Below, piece by piece: positions 9,073 to 10,818 of a stretch of DNA of 10,818 bases; the stretch's first letter is position 1; every line of letters begins with the position of its first letter. Location of the stretch: NCBI GenBank assembly GCA_015492755.1, contig WGEM01000280.1:1-10818 (forward strand). The letters run 5' to 3'. Under the pieces are notes generated by a model. It did not search any database. It was not told where the DNA came from and saw nothing but the letters and a program-made list of their open reading frames with translations. This DNA comes from Gemmatimonadota bacterium. GTDB taxonomy: Bacteria > Gemmatimonadota > Gemmatimonadetes > Longimicrobiales > Gaopeijiaceae. Position numbers and translations under genes: made by a program.

Positions 9073-10185
9073 ATGAGCGCAGCAGCCATCCAGCCTCGAC
9101 TCCTCCTGGGTCCCGGACCCTCCCCGGTGGCGCCTCGAATCCTGGAGGCACTGAGTCGCCCGACGGTGGGCCATCTGGACCCGCAGTTCCTGGCCATCAT
9201 GGACGACGTGAACCGCCGTCTCCGCACGCTCTTCGGCACGGAGAACCGGCTCACGTTCGCCGTGTCGGGCACGGGTTCCGCGGCGCAGGAGGCGTCGTTG
9301 GCCAACGTGCTGGAGCCGGGGGACACGGCCATCATCGGTGTGAACGGGGTGTTCGGGACCCGCCTGGCGGACATGGCCCGGCGGATGGGCGCCGAGGTGG
9401 TGGAGGTGACGGCGCCGTGGGGACGCATCGTGGATCCCGACGACGTCATTGCCGCGCACCGGCGCACCCCCGAGGCGCGGGTGGTGGCGCTGGTGCACGC
9501 CGAGACCTCCACCGGCGTCCATCAGCCGCTGGCGGAGGTGGGCGCGCACCTCGCCGGGACGGACACGCTCTTCGTGGTGGATGCCGTCACCTCGCTGGGG
9601 GGGATGCCGGTGGACGTGGACGCCCACCACATCGACGTCTGCTACTCCGGCGCTCAGAAGTGCATCGGCGTCCCCCCGGGGGTGTCGCCCATCACCTTCT
9701 CGGAACGGGCGGTGACGCGGATCCGGAACCGCCGCCGGCCGTGTCAGAGCTGGTACCTGGACGCGGCGCTGCTGGCGGACTACGTGGGAGAAGGCGCCAC
9801 ACGGAAATACCATCACACCGCGCCCATCAACATGATGTACGCCCTCCACGAGGGGCTGGTCCTCATCGAGGAGGAGGGTCTGGAGGCGCGGTTCCGGCGT
9901 CACCGCGAAGCGGGCGACGCGCTGCAGCGCGCGCTCCTGGAGCGGGGTTGGGAGCTCTTCGCGCAGGACGGGTACCGACTGCCGCAGCTCACCGCTGCCA
10001 TCCTCCCGGGGGGACGGGAGGAAGGCCCGCTCCGGCGCGCGCTCCTGGAGGAGCACGGCATCGAGGTGGGTGGCGGATTGGGCCCCGGTGCCGGCAAGCT
10101 CTGGCGCATCGGACTCATGGGGGCCGGCGCGACGCTGGAGAACGTGGAGCGTCTGCTGGAGGCCGTGGACGCGCTGCTGGCGTGA
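9073..10185 (+). CDS. Class V PLP aminotransferase, alanine/serine-glyoxylate aminotransferase family
   Basis: A 370-residue PLP enzyme that most likely transfers an amino group from alanine or serine to glyoxylate, giving glycine plus pyruvate or hydroxypyruvate. The start [27 protein letters not shown] is the family's substrate-loop signature. [12 protein letters not shown] binds the cofactor phosphate, VDAVTSLGG holds the PLP-ring Asp170, and YSGAQKCIG carries the Schiff-base Lys196. [17 protein letters not shown] and [16 protein letters not shown] follow; the Arg in LWRIG binds the substrate carboxylate. The C-terminal half closely resembles human AGT1. ATG 9073 is preferred, one base after the guaB stop (TGAAATGA), suggesting coupled translation. 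An in-frame GTG at 9046 inside guaB is the alternative. Close relatives include serine-pyruvate and ureidoglycine-glyoxylate aminotransferases, so exact substrates are open. A link with guaB could be one-carbon or glycine supply for purine synthesis; this is inferred. Confidence 0.88.
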   Translation: MSAAAIQPRLLLGPGPSPVAPRILEALSRPTVGHLDPQFLAIMDDVNRRLRTLFGTENRLTFAVSGTGSAAQEASLANVLEPGDTAIIGVNGVFGTRLADMARRMGAEVVEVTAPWGRIVDPDDVIAAHRRTPEARVVALVHAETSTGVHQPLAEVGAHLAGTDTLFVVDAVTSLGGMPVDVDAHHIDVCYSGAQKCIGVPPGVSPITFSERAVTRIRNRRRPCQSWYLDAALLADYVGEGATRKYHHTAPINMMYALHEGLVLIEEEGLEARFRRHREAGDALQRALLERGWELFAQDGYRLPQLTAAILPGGREEGPLRRALLEEHGIEVGGGLGPGAGKLWRIGLMGAGATLENVERLLEAVDALLA

Positions 10186-10192
10186 ACGGTCC

Positions 10193-10818
10193 ATGACCCG
10201 CCGCCGCCCCTCCCGCCTCGCCGTGACGCTGGTGGCGTGCACGGCAGGGGGCTTCGCCGGCAGTTGCGTCGGAGGACGCGGCAAGATCGAGCCGCCGCGC
10301 CCGCCTGAGCCGCTGGTCACGGTGGTGGCGCCGGAGGTGCCCGACGCCCTCCGGGAGGTGGAGCCCACCCTCCCGGACCCTGGCGTCCGTCCCGACGAGA
10401 TCCTCTCCTCGGCGCTCCTCCGGGATCCCACCTTCCAGGCGGAGGTCCGGCGCTGGGTAGGATACTGGAGTTCCACCGCCAGGAGTTGGTTCCCCGCCTA
10501 TCTGGAACGGATGGCCTGGTTCGAGGCGCTGGTGGATTCGGCGCTGGATGCGCGCGGTCTGCCGCCGTCCCTGCGTTACCTCCCGGTGATCGAAAGTGGA
10601 TACCACACGGGCGCGGTGAGTCGGGCCTCGGCGGTGGGGATGTGGCAGTTCATGGAGGGAACGGCCGAGGGCCTCGGCCTCCGTGTGGAACGACTGGTGG
10701 ATGAACGCCGCGATCCCGTCCGATCCACGGATGCAGCGGTCCGTTTCCTGGAGCAGCTCCGGCGGGACTTCGGCTCATGGTACCTGGCGCTGGCGGCCTA
10801 CAATGCGGGGCCCTCCCG
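10193..10818 (+). CDS. MltD-type lytic murein transglycosylase, N-terminal part
   Basis: An open reading frame from ATG 10193 running off the right edge, with 208 codons present. Lytic transglycosylases cut glycan strands of peptidoglycan, forming 1,6-anhydromuramic ends. The protein starts with a basic tail and hydrophobic segment ([18 protein letters not shown]). Cys25 after AGS may be a weak lipobox, so it may be an outer-membrane lipoprotein like MltD; otherwise this is a Sec signal. A Pro-rich linker (about 33-70) follows. The SLT domain then shows [12 protein letters not shown] with catalytic Glu134, [37 protein letters not shown], and [13 protein letters not shown] at the edge. These match the MltD/Slt family order. 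LysM repeats, common in MltD, would lie beyond the window. It starts 7 bases after the aminotransferase stop on the same strand, so it is probably in the guaB transcript. Confidence 0.88.
   Translation, partial: MTRRRPSRLAVTLVACTAGGFAGSCVGGRGKIEPPRPPEPLVTVVAPEVPDALREVEPTLPDPGVRPDEILSSALLRDPTFQAEVRRWVGYWSSTARSWFPAYLERMAWFEALVDSALDARGLPPSLRYLPVIESGYHTGAVSRASAVGMWQFMEGTAEGLGLRVERLVDERRDPVRSTDAAVRFLEQLRRDFGSWYLALAAYNAGPS

Overview
The window is about 70% GC with very strong G/C bias at third codon positions. Almost all of it is protein-coding, and no gap between genes exceeds 170 bases. Gene style suggests a high-GC, Gram-negative-type chromosome: a periplasmic PBP4-type enzyme, an MltD-type murein hydrolase, and small [19 protein letters not shown] proteins. 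Gemmatimonadota is my best guess, from general familiarity only. I see no tRNA, rRNA, CRISPR array, insertion sequence, phage gene or plasmid gene. This looks like core chromosome, and I do not see a wholly new multi-gene system.

Layout. On the minus strand, 1-1176 holds a PerR-type peroxide/iron regulator followed after a short gap by the start of a PBP4-type D,D-carboxypeptidase that runs off the left edge. A divergent unrecognised gene (1212-1844, plus) converges on a P1B-4 metal-exporting ATPase (1862-3862, minus). The ATPase promoter carries an AT-rich PerR/Fur-like operator that stands out sharply from the GC-rich surroundings. Divergent from it is acetyl-CoA synthetase (4031-5992, plus), which shows a local pair of compensating frameshifts. 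A left-handed beta-helix acyltransferase (6039-6863, minus) converges on acs. Then follow, all on plus, a small unrecognised protein (7010-7444), guaB (7593-9071) behind a strong promoter and a highly structured leader, an alanine/serine-glyoxylate aminotransferase (9073-10185), and the first two thirds of an MltD-type lytic transglycosylase (10193 to the right edge).

How the parts fit. The most coherent biology is a peroxide/iron module. The regulator has every metal ligand of Bacillus PerR. The ATPase belongs to the subgroup containing PfeT, the PerR-controlled Fe(II) exporter. The operator at the ATPase promoter fits PerR/Fur boxes at 11 of 14 positions. A second theme is promoter architecture: three genes (perR, the ATPase, the acyltransferase) have TTGNCA -35 boxes and -10 boxes only 6-8 bases before the ATG, with no Shine-Dalgarno sequence. 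This suggests leaderless mRNAs. guaB, the aminotransferase and the transglycosylase are spaced 1 and 7 bases apart and probably form one transcript.
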